From NCBI GenBank assembly GCA_035936835.1, contig DASYVT010000174.1:1-45187 (forward strand): a DNA stretch of 45,187 bases, given 5' to 3'. This document shows, piece by piece, positions 7,367-16,198 of this stretch. Origin of the DNA: Candidatus Methylomirabilota bacterium. Its GTDB lineage: Bacteria; Methylomirabilota; Methylomirabilia; Rokubacteriales; CSP1-6. A program made the position numbers and the translations under genes. How positions within the stretch are numbered: position 1 is the first letter of the stretch; each line of letters begins with the position of its first letter. A model generated the notes under the pieces. It was not told where the DNA came from. It saw nothing but the letters and a program-made list of their open reading frames with translations, and searched no databases.

Positions 7367-8382
7367 TCCGCGATACCTTCGCGCGGCCGCTCCGCAACCT
7401 CCGCCTCTCCGTCACGGACCGCTGCAACCTCCGCTGCGCCTACTGCATGCCGGAAGAGGAGTATGCGTGGCTGCCGCGCGCCGACATCCTGACCTTCGAG
7501 GAGGTTGCCCGGCTGGTGGACGTCTTCGCCGGTCTCGGCGTCGACAAGGTGCGCCTCACGGGCGGCGAGCCGCTCCTGCGGAAGGATCTGCCCCGCCTCG
7601 TCAAGATGATCGCGGCCGAGCCCCGCATCCGCGACCTGGCCATCACGACCAACGGCATCCTTCTGGCCCAGGAGGCCCAGGCGCTCCGTGACGCGGGCAT
7701 CCGGCGTGTGACGGTCAGCCTCGACACCCTCAAGCCCGATCGTTTCCGCGCGCTGACCCGTCGCGACGCGTACCAGCAGGTCATCGAGGGGATCGAGGCC
7801 GTCAGCCGCATGGGCTGGCCCGGTCTCAAGCTCGATACGGTGGTGATGCGCGGGGTCAACGACGACGAGATCGCGGATCTGATCGAGTTCGCGCGCCGGA
7901 TGGGCGCGGAGCTTCGCTTCATCGAATACATGGACGTGGGCGGGGCGACACGGTGGTCGATGGACCAGGTCGTCTCCCGCGCCGACATCCTCGATCGCCT
8001 CACGGAGCGTTACGGGCGGGTCGAGGCCATCGTCGAGGAGTCTTCGGCGCCGGCCGACCGCTTCCGGCTCCCTGATGGCTTGACCTTCGGGATCATCTCC
8101 TCGACCACGGCGCCGTTCTGCCAGACCTGCGACAGGAGCAGGCTCACCGCGGACGGGCAGTGGCTCCTCTGCCTGTACGCCACGGCCGGAATAGACTTGA
8201 GGAAATACTTGAGGGATGGCACTTCAAACGACGATCTGGCTGGGCTGATCCGCTCGGCATGGGTGGGGCGCAGAGACAGGGGCGCGGAGGAGCGGCTCCT
8301 GCTCAAAAACAGGCAACCCCTGGTCCAGATCGGCGAGCTCAAGGCCAAGCCCCATCTCGAGATGCACACGCGCGGAGGGTAG
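7363..8382 (+). CDS. moaA: GTP 3',8-cyclase (molybdenum cofactor synthesis)
   Basis: The 339-residue protein, started at GTG 7363 overlapping the Rieske stop, has both MoaA iron-sulfur sites: C21-x3-C25-x2-C28 at the N-terminus for SAM cleavage, and C253-x2-C256-x13-C270 at the C-terminus, which positions GTP. LTGGEPLLR and TTNGILL are the usual SAM-core motifs. The protein ends in the C-terminal GG that is inserted into the active site in this family. It makes the cyclic intermediate converted by MoaC to cPMP. No other moa genes lie in the window. Confidence 0.97.
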   Translation: MIRDTFARPLRNLRLSVTDRCNLRCAYCMPEEEYAWLPRADILTFEEVARLVDVFAGLGVDKVRLTGGEPLLRKDLPRLVKMIAAEPRIRDLAITTNGILLAQEAQALRDAGIRRVTVSLDTLKPDRFRALTRRDAYQQVIEGIEAVSRMGWPGLKLDTVVMRGVNDDEIADLIEFARRMGAELRFIEYMDVGGATRWSMDQVVSRADILDRLTERYGRVEAIVEESSAPADRFRLPDGLTFGIISSTTAPFCQTCDRSRLTADGQWLLCLYATAGIDLRKYLRDGTSNDDLAGLIRSAWVGRRDRGAEERLLLKNRQPLVQIGELKAKPHLEMHTRGG

Positions 8383-8391
8383 CGGGCGCGT

Positions 8392-9192
8392 ATGACCACC
8401 CCGGGGCCCGGCAAGCCTGACGAGATCAAGGTGCCAGACGAAGTCAAGATCCCAGACGAAGTCAAGGTCCCAGACGGAGTCAAGGTCGAGGTCGCCGAGC
8501 GCGGCGCAAACGGGCAGATCTCGAACCGCCGCCTCTTCATGCAGCTCCAGGCGTTCGGTGGATGTTCCGAGCCCAAGGCCCTGGCCGCCGCCCTCGAGAG
8601 AAGCCGGATCGAGGCGGCGCTCTACGCCGACCTTCAGGATCCTCGCGGCGTGGGCGTGCTCACGTTCGCCGAGGACCCGGCGTTCTTCGTCACGCGGGTG
8701 CGCGAGGTTCTGGCCGTCGAGCCCTTCGCCGGCCTGGTTCCCAAGCCCGAGCTGGCAATGATCGGCAGGACCTACTCGAGCGGCTTCGAGCCCGACCTCG
8801 AAGACTGGCTGCTGGCCCGCCCGCGCCGCACCGTGCTCAACCCGGACTGGCCCTGGGCGGTGTGGTATCCGCTGAGGCGGACGGGTGCCTTCGCCAAGCT
8901 GTCCGCCCAGGAGCAGGGCGCCATCCTCCGCGAGCACGGCACCATCGGGCGCGCCTACGGCGACGCAGATCTCGCCCATGACGTCAGGCTTGCCTGCCAC
9001 GGTCTCGACGCCCACGACAACGATTTCCTCATCGGCCTGGTCGGCAAGGAGCTTCAGCCGCTCTCGCACCTCGTCCAGACCATGCGCAAGACCGTCCAGA
9101 CGTCTCAGTACATGGCGAGCCTCGGCCCCTTCTTCGTGGGCCACGCCATCTGGCAGAGCCCCCCCAGCCCCTCGCAGAGACCAATCAGATGA
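8392..9192 (+). CDS. Chlorite dismutase/HemQ-family haem protein
   Basis: The 266-residue product has the family core from about residue 72. WYPLRRTGAF (158-167) is followed by REHGTIGRAYG (180-190), in which H182 is the likely proximal haem ligand, and by the CHGLDAHDNDF segment and a C-terminal LGPFFVG. In HemQ the family completes haem synthesis by oxidative decarboxylation of coproporphyrin-iron; true chlorite dismutases detoxify chlorite and have a distal arginine. I cannot place that arginine by eye, so the HemQ-type role is preferred but not settled. Residues 9-32 are four repeats of a PDEVKV hexapeptide, an unusual charged N-terminal extension. The stop overlaps the next gene's ATG. 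Confidence 0.85.
   Translation: MTTPGPGKPDEIKVPDEVKIPDEVKVPDGVKVEVAERGANGQISNRRLFMQLQAFGGCSEPKALAAALERSRIEAALYADLQDPRGVGVLTFAEDPAFFVTRVREVLAVEPFAGLVPKPELAMIGRTYSSGFEPDLEDWLLARPRRTVLNPDWPWAVWYPLRRTGAFAKLSAQEQGAILREHGTIGRAYGDADLAHDVRLACHGLDAHDNDFLIGLVGKELQPLSHLVQTMRKTVQTSQYMASLGPFFVGHAIWQSPPSPSQRPIR
8416..8487 (+). repeat. Four 18-bp tandem repeats inside the HemQ-like gene
   Basis: Units at 8416, 8434, 8452 and 8470 are each 18 bp (consensus CCAGACGAAGTCAAGGTC) and encode PDEIKV, PDEVKI, PDEVKV and PDGVKV. The unit is a multiple of three, so copy number can change without breaking the frame. Confidence 0.95.
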
Positions 9193-9563
9193 CTGCGCTT
9201 CGATCTCTCCGTGGCGCGCTCGCTCTGGCGGTCCTGGCGCTGGTGGCGGGGTGTGCCTCGGTGCCGTCGAAGCCTCTCACGGACATCCGGGCCATCGAGG
9301 GCAAGTGGCGGGGCACCATCACCGTCAGCATGGGCTCGCCCCAGTTCTACTACCTCACGGTCAACCCCGACTCCACGATCGTCGCGGAGTGGGGCCCGAA
9401 CTGGCAGTGGGGCAAGATCACGCTGAGCGGGGGCCAGGCGCGCTTCGAGATCTCCCATCTCACGAGCGGCACCCTCCTATACTTCGACGGGTCGGACGGT
9501 CGCGTCATCACGATGACGCCCGATTTCGGCGGCTGGTACGTCTACGTAACCCCGCTCAAGTAG
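9189..9563 (+). CDS. Small lipoprotein of unknown function (copy 1)
   Basis: The 124-residue protein begins with a lipoprotein signal: basic start, hydrophobic stretch, and lipobox LVAGC with the cysteine at residue 22. The mature part is a compact beta-rich domain with KPLTDIRAIEGKWRG, YYLTVNPDSTIVAEWG and MTPDFGGWYVYVTPLK. I do not recognise the family. The next gene encodes a clear paralogue of the same length. The ATG overlaps the stop of the HemQ-like gene, so it is probably co-transcribed with it. Confidence 0.8.
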   Translation: MTALRSLRGALALAVLALVAGCASVPSKPLTDIRAIEGKWRGTITVSMGSPQFYYLTVNPDSTIVAEWGPNWQWGKITLSGGQARFEISHLTSGTLLYFDGSDGRVITMTPDFGGWYVYVTPLK

Positions 9564-9580
9564 CTCGGCCGGGATATTCG

Positions 9581-9955
9581 ATGACCACGCCGCCGATGAT
9601 CGGGCGCGCCACGCTGATCCTGCTCGCCGCCGCCCTCCTCCTGGGCGCCTCGAACGTGACGGGCAAGCCGATCACGGATATCCGTACGATCGAGGGGAAG
9701 TGGCGAGGCCAGATCAAGTTCGCCGGCGGGCCGTACGAGATCTACTTCTTGACGGTCAATCCCGACGCCACGATCGTCGCGTCTTGGGGCGCGACGACGC
9801 GCTGGGGCAAGGTGACGCTCAGTGGCGGCAAGGCGCGCTTCAGCTTCCCCACGTCGAGCGGAGACCTGTACTACTACGAAGAGGCCCAGAGACGCGTCAT
9901 CACGCTGAGGCCGGACTTCGGGGGCTGGGACGCGCAGGTGAGGCCGCTCAAGTAG
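9581..9955 (+). CDS. Small exported protein, paralogue of the preceding lipoprotein (copy 2)
   Basis: This 124-residue protein repeats the architecture of its neighbour: KPITDIRTIEGKWRG, LTVNPDATIVASWG, RWGKVTLSGGKARF, PDFGGW and a C-terminal RPLK. The leader is hydrophobic, but the position of the lipobox cysteine reads LLLGASN, so the lipid-attachment cysteine is missing. The product is therefore probably secreted or cleaved by signal peptidase I. ATG 9596 is an in-frame alternative start that gives a shorter leader. The pair looks like a local tandem gene duplication followed by divergence in localisation. Function is unknown. Confidence 0.78.
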   Translation: MTTPPMIGRATLILLAAALLLGASNVTGKPITDIRTIEGKWRGQIKFAGGPYEIYFLTVNPDATIVASWGATTRWGKVTLSGGKARFSFPTSSGDLYYYEEAQRRVITLRPDFGGWDAQVRPLK

Positions 9956-9981
9956 CGCGGCCGAGGCGGAGGCTACTTGAG
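9947..9981. terminator. Palindrome joining the convergent stops of copy 2 and gltD
   Basis: CTCAAGTAGC at 9947-9956 and GCTACTTGAG at 9972-9981 are a perfect 10-bp inverted repeat around a 15-nt loop. Each arm contains the final LK codons and the stop of one of the two convergent genes. It could end transcription from both sides, although no T-tract is present. Confidence 0.45.
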
Positions 9982-11421
9982 CGGGGCGGGGAGGTCGGAC
10001 TTGCCCATCAGGTAGAGATCCACGCCGCGGGCGGCGCTTCGGCCCTCGGCGATGGCCCAGACGATGAGCGATTGGCCGCGCTGGATGTCGCCGGCGGCGA
10101 ACACGCCCTGCACGGTCGTCATCCAATTCGGGTCCCGCCAGACGTTGCCACGATCGGTGAGCTTGACGCCGAGGTCTGTCAGGAGTCCCTCGCGCCGCGG
10201 GCCGAGGAAACCCATGGCGAGCAGGACCAGGTCGGCCTCCATAGCGTACTCGGTGCCCGGGACGTTCTTGAAGCTGATCCGGCCGCCCTCTTTAACGATC
10301 TCCACGCGTACCGCATGGAGGGTCGTCACGCGCCCGTCGACTCCCGAGAAGTGCGAGGTGTTGACGGAGTACTCGCGCACGCCTCCTTCCTCGTGGGCCG
10401 AGGAGACGCGGAAGATGTTGGGCCAGAGGGGCCAGGGGTTGCTGGCGGGATCGCGCTCTTCAGGCGGGCGGGGCAGGATCTCGAACTGGGTGACGGAGCG
10501 CGCGCCCTGGCGGTGGACAGTACCGAGGCAGTCGGCGCCGGTGTCGCCGCCGCCGATGATGACGACGTTCTTGCCTTCGGCCGTGATGAACTCGCGATCC
10601 GGGACGCTGTCGCCCTCGCAACGCCGGTTCTGGAGCGTGAGGTAGTCCATGGCGAAGTGGATGCCCCGGAGCTCGCGCCCGGGGATCTGGAGGTCCCGCG
10701 GCCACTCCGCTCCTCCGGCCAGGACGCTGGCGTCGAAGTCCTTGCCGAGCGCCTCGACGGGCAGTGTCTCGCCCACGTTCACGCTCGTCCTGAACGCGAT
10801 CCCTGCCGCTTCCATCAGGGCCAGGCGGCGGTCGAGAATGCGCTTCTCCATCTTGAATTCCGGGATGCCGTAGCGGAGGAGTCCGCCGATACGGTCGGCC
10901 TTCTCGAACACGGTCACCGAGTGCCCGGCGCGGTTGAGCTGCTCGGCGGCGGCGAGACCTGCCGGGCCCGAGCCCACCACGGCGACCCTCTTTCCCGTGC
11001 GCGCTGCGGGCGGGGCGGGAACGACCCAGCCCTCGTCGAAGGCGTGGTCGATGATGCCGACCTCGACCTGCTTGATCGTGACCGGGTCGTCGTTGATGCC
11101 GAGCACGCAGGAGCCCTCGCAGGGGGCGGGGCAGAGGCGGCCCGTGAACTCCGGAAAGTTGTTGGTGGCGTGGAGGCGGTCGATGGCCTCGCGCCAGCGG
11201 TCCCGGTAGACGAGGTCGTTCCAATCGGGGATCAGGTTCCCGAGCGGGCAGCCCTGGTGGCAGAAGGGGATGCCGCAGTCCATGCAGCGCGCGCCCTGCT
11301 TCTTGAGCTTGTCGGCCTCGAAGGGCAGGTAAACCTCCTGCCAGTCGTGGACGCGCTCACCGACGGGACGCCGCTTGGGTGTCTCGCGCTTGATCTCGAG
11401 AAAGCCGGTGATCTTGCCCAT
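9973..11421 (-). CDS. gltD: Glutamate synthase small (beta) subunit
   Basis: The 482-residue protein has the N-terminal iron-sulfur ligands C46-x2-C49-x4-C54-x3-C58 ([13 protein letters not shown]) and CPAPCEGSC further on. These are followed by the FAD-binding loop [29 protein letters not shown], and a second Rossmann loop [13 protein letters not shown] for NADPH. It passes electrons from NADPH through FAD to the large subunit, which makes glutamate from glutamine and 2-oxoglutarate. It lies 19 nt downstream of gltB in the same direction, so the two form an operon. Confidence 0.97.
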   Translation of the reverse strand: MGKITGFLEIKRETPKRRPVGERVHDWQEVYLPFEADKLKKQGARCMDCGIPFCHQGCPLGNLIPDWNDLVYRDRWREAIDRLHATNNFPEFTGRLCPAPCEGSCVLGINDDPVTIKQVEVGIIDHAFDEGWVVPAPPAARTGKRVAVVGSGPAGLAAAEQLNRAGHSVTVFEKADRIGGLLRYGIPEFKMEKRILDRRLALMEAAGIAFRTSVNVGETLPVEALGKDFDASVLAGGAEWPRDLQIPGRELRGIHFAMDYLTLQNRRCEGDSVPDREFITAEGKNVVIIGGGDTGADCLGTVHRQGARSVTQFEILPRPPEERDPASNPWPLWPNIFRVSSAHEEGGVREYSVNTSHFSGVDGRVTTLHAVRVEIVKEGGRISFKNVPGTEYAMEADLVLLAMGFLGPRREGLLTDLGVKLTDRGNVWRDPNWMTTVQGVFAAGDIQRGQSLIVWAIAEGRSAARGVDLYLMGKSDLPAPLK

Positions 11422-11440
11422 GAGCCTGGTAGTGGAGAGC

Positions 11441-14400
11441 CTAGTTGTGTGCCGAGGCCATCACGGCCTCGTCCACTGACATGCCGCTTTCCTCGGCCTT
11501 CTTGATCGCCTGCAACACGCGCTTGTAGTCGCGCGGCATGATCTTGACGAACAGTTGCTGCGTCGCCTCCCAGCTGACGAGAAGCCGCGCGGCGACCGGG
11601 CTCTGAGTGTGGCGGATGTGGCGCGACAGGAGGTCCTTGACGAGCTCGACGTCCTCGACGTCCACCAGGGGCTCGAGGTCCACCATGCCCAGGTTGCACC
11701 GGCGCTTGAAATCGCCCGTCTCGTCGAGGACGTAGGCGATGCCGCCCGACATGCCGGCGGCGAAGTTGCGGCCCGTGCGCCCGATGAGCACCACGCGGCC
11801 GCCGGTCATGTACTCGCAGCCGTGGTCCCCGGCGCCCTCCACGACCGCGAGCGCGCCGCTGTTCCTGACGCCGAACCGCTCGCCGGCGACGCCGCGGAAG
11901 TACGCCTCGCCGCTCGTGGCGCCGTAGAGCACCACGTTGCCGACCAGGATGTTCTCCTCGGCCACGAAGGTCGCCTCCCGCGGGGGGAAGACGATGAGCT
12001 TGCCGCCCGAGAGACCCTTGCCGAAGTAGTCGTTGGCGTCTCCTTCGAGCGTCAGCGTGATGCCGCGTGGCACGAAAGCGCCGAAGCTCTGCCCCGCCGA
12101 GCCCGTGAAGTGGATGCGGATGGTGTCGTCCGGGAGCCCGTCCGGGCCGTGGAGGCGCGTCACCTCCGAGCCGAGGATGGTCCCCACCGTGCGGTTGACG
12201 TTCCTGATGGGCAGCCGGATGTCCACGGGCTCGCGGCGCTCGAGCGCCTCGCGGCAGAGCGGCACGAGGGTCGTCACGTCGAGAGATCTCTCGAGCCCGT
12301 GGTCCTGCTCGACCACCTTCCGGACGGCGACCTCGGGCCCGACCTGCGGCCTGTGGAGGATGGAGGAGAAGTCGAGGCCGCGGGCCTTCCAATGGTCCAC
12401 GGCATTTGCGGCGTCGAGCAGGTCCGAGCGGCCGATCATCTCGTCCATCGTACGGAAGCCGAGGCGCGCCATGTGCTCGCGCACCTCCTCCGCGATGAAG
12501 CGGAAGAAGGTCTCGACGAACTCGGGCTTGCCCTCGAACTTGGCCCGGAGCTTCGGGTCCTGGGTCGCGATGCCGACCGGGCAGGTGTTGAGATGGCAGA
12601 CCCGCATCATGATGCAGCCCATGACGACGAGCGGCGCCGTGGAGAAGCCGTACTCCTCGGCGCCGAGGAGCGCCGCGATGACGACGTCGCGCCCGGTCTT
12701 CATCTGCCCGTCCGTCTGCACGGTGATCCGGTCGCGGAGCTTGTTCATGACCAGCACCTGCTGGGTCTCCGCGAGCCCGAGCTCCCACGGGACCCCGCCA
12801 TGCTTGATCGAGGTCAAGGGCGACGCGCCGGTGCCGCCGTCGTGGCCCGAGATCAGCACGACGTCCGAATGCGCCTTGGCCACTCCCGCCGCGACGGTCC
12901 CGACTCCGACCTCGGCGACGAGCTTGACGCTGATCCGCGCCCGCGGGTTCGAGTTCTTGAGATCGTGGATCAACTGGGCCAGATCCTCGATCGAGTAGAT
13001 GTCGTGGTGCGGGGGCGGCGAGATGAGCCCCACGCCCGGCATCGAGTGCCGGACCTTGGCGATCCAGGGGTAGACCTTGTGGCCGGGCAACTGGCCGCCC
13101 TCGCCGGGCTTGGCGCCCTGGGCCATCTTGATCTGGAGCTCGTCCGCGTTGATCAGGTACCAGCTCGTGACGCCGAAGCGCCCCGAGGCGACCTGCTTGA
13201 CCGCGCTGCGCCGCCAGTCGCCGTTCGGGTCGCGCTTGTAGCGCGCCGGGTCCTCGCCGCCCTCGCCCGTGTTGGAGCGGCCGCCCATCCGGTTCATGGC
13301 GATGGCCAGCGTCTCGTGAGCCTCGAGGCTGATCGAGCCGTAGGACATGGCGCCGGTGGCGAAGCGCCTGAGGATCGCCTCGACGGGCTCGACGTCCTGG
13401 AGCGCGATCGGCTTTGGTGTGGACTTGAACGTGAAGAGCCCGCGGAGCGTCGCCCGGTGCTCGTTCTGCGTGTTGACGAGGTCCGTGTACTCCTTGAAGA
13501 TCGCGTACTGCTTCGAGCTCGTGGCGTGCTGGAGCTTGAACACGGTGTCGGGATTGAAGAGGTGGTACTCGCCGTCGCGCCGCCACTGGTACTCGCCGCC
13601 CCAGTCGAGCTCGGGCTCGCCCACGGGCCGCTCCGGGAAGGCGTGGTGGTGGCGCAGGAGCGCCTCTTTCGCGACCACGTCGATGCCGATGCCGCCGATG
13701 CGGGACGCCGTCCACGTGAAGTAGCGGTCCACGAAGCCCTTCGCGAGCCCGATCGCCTCGAAGATCTGGGCCGCCCGGTACGACTGAATGGTCGAGATGC
13801 CCATCTTCGAGATGACCTTGAGGACGCCCTTGTTGAGCGCCTTGATGTAGTTCGTGATCGCCGTCTTGTGATCCAGCGCCGGCAGCATGCCCTGGCGGAT
13901 CATGTCGTCGAGCGTCTCGAAGGCGAGGTACGGGTTGACCGCGCCCGCGCCGTAGCCCAGGAGGAGCGCCATGTGGTGGACCTCGCGCGGCTCGCCCGTC
14001 TCGATGACCAGACCGACCTTGACGCGCTTGCCCTCGCGGATCAGGTGGTGGTGGACTCCGGCCGTCGCCAAGAGCGCCGGAATGGGCGCGTGCTCGCGGT
14101 CGACACCGCGGTCGGAGAGGATGAGATAGGTGAATCCCGCATCCACCGCCTGGCTCGCCTTCCGGCAGAGCTCTTCCGTCGCGCGCGCCAGGCCGTCCGT
14201 GCCGTCGGCCACGCGGAACAGCATGGGCACGGTCGTGGCCTTGAAACCAGGCCGGTCAACGTGGCGGATCCGCGCCAGCTCGGCATTGTCGAGGATCGGG
14301 GTCTTGAGCTTGATCTGCCGGCAGGCCTCGGGCGTGGGCTCGAGGAGGTTGCCCTCGGGACCGATACTGGTCGCGATCTGGGTCACCAGCTCTTCGCGGA

Positions 14401-16033
14401 TGCCGTCGAGCGGCGGGTTGGTCACCTGCGCGAAGAGCTGCTTGAAGTAGTCGTAGAGGAGTCGCGGGCGGTCCGAGAGCACGGCGAGCGACGTGTCGGT
14501 GCCCATGGAGCCTATGGGCTCCTCGCCTGCGGACGCCATGGGCCCCAGCAGCAGGCGGAGGTCTTCATGGGTGTAGCCGAAGGCCTGCTGGCGCTCGAGG
14601 ACGGTCTCGTGTGCGGGCTCGGGCAGGTGAGGCGGCTCGGGCAGGCTCTCGAGCGGCGTGAGGTGGGTTGCCAGCCACTCGCCGTACGGGTGCGCGGTCG
14701 CGAAGGCGTGCTTCAGCTCCGCGTCGTCGATGATGCGCCCCTGCGCCGTGTCCACGAGGAAGATCCGGCCCGGATGGAGGCGCTCCTTGATCAGCACCCG
14801 CTCGGGCGGGATGTCGAGCACGCCCACTTCGGACGCCATGACCACGAGCCCGTCCTTCGTGACGTAGTACCGCGACGGGCGGAGGCCATTCCGGTCGAGG
14901 ACCGCGCCGATGACTGTCCCGTCGGTGAAGGCGATCGAGGCCGGGCCGTCCCACGGCTCCATGAGGCAGCCGTGGTACTCGTAGAAGTCCTTGCGCAGGA
15001 TGGGCATGGACTCGTGCCCGCTCCAGGCCTCGGGGATCATCATCAGGACCGCCAGCGGAAGGGGGCGGCCCGCCATGACGAGGAGCTCCAGCACGTTGTC
15101 GAAGATGGCCGAGTCGCTGCCGCCCTCGACGACGATCGGCAGGATCTTCTTGAGGTCGTCGCCGAGAACGGTCGACCGGCAGAGCGCTTCCCGCGCATGC
15201 ATCCAGTTGATGTTGCCGCGCAGCGTGTTGATTTCCCCGTTGTGGGCGATGTAGCGGTACGGATGCGCCAGCGGCCACGACGGGAACGTATTGGTGGAGA
15301 ACCGCTGGTGGACGAGCGCGAGCGCGGACTCGACCCGCGGGTCCACGATATCCGGGAACATGGTCTCGATCTGGTCGGCCGAGAGCATGCCCTTGTAGAT
15401 GAGGGTATTGGCCGAGAGGCTCGGCAGGTAGAAGTAGCCGCGGCCGGGAATGTCCGAGCGACGGACCGCGTGCTCGACGCGCTTGCGGATAACGTAGAGC
15501 TTGCGCTCGAAGGCCTGCGCGTCGGAGATGCCTGCGGCCCGGCCGATGAAGACCTGTTCTATGAGAGGCTCGGCCGCGCGGGCGCTCGGCCCCACCGGCG
15601 CGTCGTCGGTCGGCACCACGCGCCACCCGAGCAGGGTCTGGCCCTCCTCCCGGACGATCCCGTCCAGCATCGCGCGGCACTGCGCGGCCTGGGCTTGATC
15701 GCGCGGCAGGAAGACGAGGCCGGCGCCGTAGTGCCTGGGCGAGGGGAGGCTGAGACCGAGCGCGGCGCACTCGCTGGCGAGGAAGGCGTGCGGCATCTGG
15801 ATCAGGATGCCGGCGCCGTCCCCCGTCGTGGGTTCACAGCCGCAGGCGCCGCGGTGGAGAAGGTTCTTGAGCACCTGGAGAGCCTGGCTCACGATGGCGT
15901 GTGACTTCCGCCCCTTTATGTCCACGACGAACCCGACGCCGCAGGCGTCGTGCTCGTGGGCAGGATCGTAGAGGCCCTGGGCTCCGGGCATCCCGGCAGG
16001 CGTCGTCGCTGACAACCCGTCCTTCATCGACAT
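11441..16033 (-). CDS. gltB: Glutamate synthase large (alpha) subunit
   Basis: From ATG 16033 the protein is 1530 residues. C31 in HDACGVGF is the class II amidotransferase nucleophile, exposed after removal of a 30-residue propeptide. The central and FMN domains follow, with the 3Fe-4S ligands in [15 protein letters not shown] near residue 1140, and a beta-helical GXGXG domain (about 1290-1480) at the C-terminus. I chose this start because AGGAG lies just upstream; ATG 16027 is an equally good alternative, and the frame open to 16150 lacks a ribosome-binding site. The enzyme takes up ammonia from glutamine into glutamate. A LysR-type gene diverges from it and probably controls it. Confidence 0.97.
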   Translation of the reverse strand: MSMKDGLSATTPAGMPGAQGLYDPAHEHDACGVGFVVDIKGRKSHAIVSQALQVLKNLLHRGACGCEPTTGDGAGILIQMPHAFLASECAALGLSLPSPRHYGAGLVFLPRDQAQAAQCRAMLDGIVREEGQTLLGWRVVPTDDAPVGPSARAAEPLIEQVFIGRAAGISDAQAFERKLYVIRKRVEHAVRRSDIPGRGYFYLPSLSANTLIYKGMLSADQIETMFPDIVDPRVESALALVHQRFSTNTFPSWPLAHPYRYIAHNGEINTLRGNINWMHAREALCRSTVLGDDLKKILPIVVEGGSDSAIFDNVLELLVMAGRPLPLAVLMMIPEAWSGHESMPILRKDFYEYHGCLMEPWDGPASIAFTDGTVIGAVLDRNGLRPSRYYVTKDGLVVMASEVGVLDIPPERVLIKERLHPGRIFLVDTAQGRIIDDAELKHAFATAHPYGEWLATHLTPLESLPEPPHLPEPAHETVLERQQAFGYTHEDLRLLLGPMASAGEEPIGSMGTDTSLAVLSDRPRLLYDYFKQLFAQVTNPPLDGIREELVTQIATSIGPEGNLLEPTPEACRQIKLKTPILDNAELARIRHVDRPGFKATTVPMLFRVADGTDGLARATEELCRKASQAVDAGFTYLILSDRGVDREHAPIPALLATAGVHHHLIREGKRVKVGLVIETGEPREVHHMALLLGYGAGAVNPYLAFETLDDMIRQGMLPALDHKTAITNYIKALNKGVLKVISKMGISTIQSYRAAQIFEAIGLAKGFVDRYFTWTASRIGGIGIDVVAKEALLRHHHAFPERPVGEPELDWGGEYQWRRDGEYHLFNPDTVFKLQHATSSKQYAIFKEYTDLVNTQNEHRATLRGLFTFKSTPKPIALQDVEPVEAILRRFATGAMSYGSISLEAHETLAIAMNRMGGRSNTGEGGEDPARYKRDPNGDWRRSAVKQVASGRFGVTSWYLINADELQIKMAQGAKPGEGGQLPGHKVYPWIAKVRHSMPGVGLISPPPHHDIYSIEDLAQLIHDLKNSNPRARISVKLVAEVGVGTVAAGVAKAHSDVVLISGHDGGTGASPLTSIKHGGVPWELGLAETQQVLVMNKLRDRITVQTDGQMKTGRDVVIAALLGAEEYGFSTAPLVVMGCIMMRVCHLNTCPVGIATQDPKLRAKFEGKPEFVETFFRFIAEEVREHMARLGFRTMDEMIGRSDLLDAANAVDHWKARGLDFSSILHRPQVGPEVAVRKVVEQDHGLERSLDVTTLVPLCREALERREPVDIRLPIRNVNRTVGTILGSEVTRLHGPDGLPDDTIRIHFTGSAGQSFGAFVPRGITLTLEGDANDYFGKGLSGGKLIVFPPREATFVAEENILVGNVVLYGATSGEAYFRGVAGERFGVRNSGALAVVEGAGDHGCEYMTGGRVVLIGRTGRNFAAGMSGGIAYVLDETGDFKRRCNLGMVDLEPLVDVEDVELVKDLLSRHIRHTQSPVAARLLVSWEATQQLFVKIMPRDYKRVLQAIKKAEESGMSVDEAVMASAHN

Positions 16034-16115
16034 CCTTCTCCTGGCATCGCCATCCCTCTCCCAGCCTCCCCCCCCGTTCTTGTGAACTCTCGGAAAAACC
16101 TCGACTTGAGCAGTG

Positions 16116-16144
16116 AGCCTACACCACGGTCGAGCATTAGCCAA
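16116..16144 (-). promoter_or_regulatory. Putative gltB promoter
   Basis: Read on the minus strand, TTGGCT (16144-16139) and TAGGCT (16121-16116) are 17 nt apart, giving a start near 16109 and a leader of about 75 nt before gltB. The -35 is a moderate match and the -10 shares four of six consensus bases. Confidence 0.45.
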
Positions 16145-16182
16145 GGACAAAATAGAAAAAACATAGCATTAGTGATTCTAAT
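16134..16182. promoter_or_regulatory. Putative LysR-type operator between gltB and the regulator
   Basis: ATTAG-N5-CTAAT at 16168-16182 is an inverted repeat that contains the T-N11-A pattern of LysR-type regulators. Its centre is about 66 bp upstream of the predicted gltB start, the usual position for an activator site. GCATTAG recurs as a direct repeat at 16134-16140 and 16166-16172, 32 bp apart, which could be the second, promoter-proximal contact. The spacer is clearly more AT-rich than its surroundings. Confidence 0.5.
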
Positions 16183-16198
16183 AGGGTAACCTCAGCCC

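Noticed and set aside
8416-8487. A CRISPR-like pattern of four repeats
   Set aside because: The repeats are contiguous, have no spacers, and encode an in-frame peptide repeat.
8392-9192. Calling this gene a true chlorite dismutase
   Set aside because: The distal arginine cannot be placed and no perchlorate-reduction genes are nearby; the wider chlorite dismutase/HemQ family name is safer.
9700-11505. A 601-codon plus-strand open frame antisense to gltD
   Set aside because: It is a shadow of gltD and of the second small exported-protein gene, with low-complexity composition and no start context.
11555-15904. A 1449-codon plus-strand open frame antisense to gltB
   Set aside because: It is the mirror of a strongly conserved gene in very GC-rich DNA. 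Its product is a monotonous run of Arg, Asp, Leu, Val and His with no domain.
16034-16150. An N-terminal extension of GltB to 16150
   Set aside because: The extra 39 residues have no resemblance to the family, and a good ribosome-binding site supports the start at 16033.
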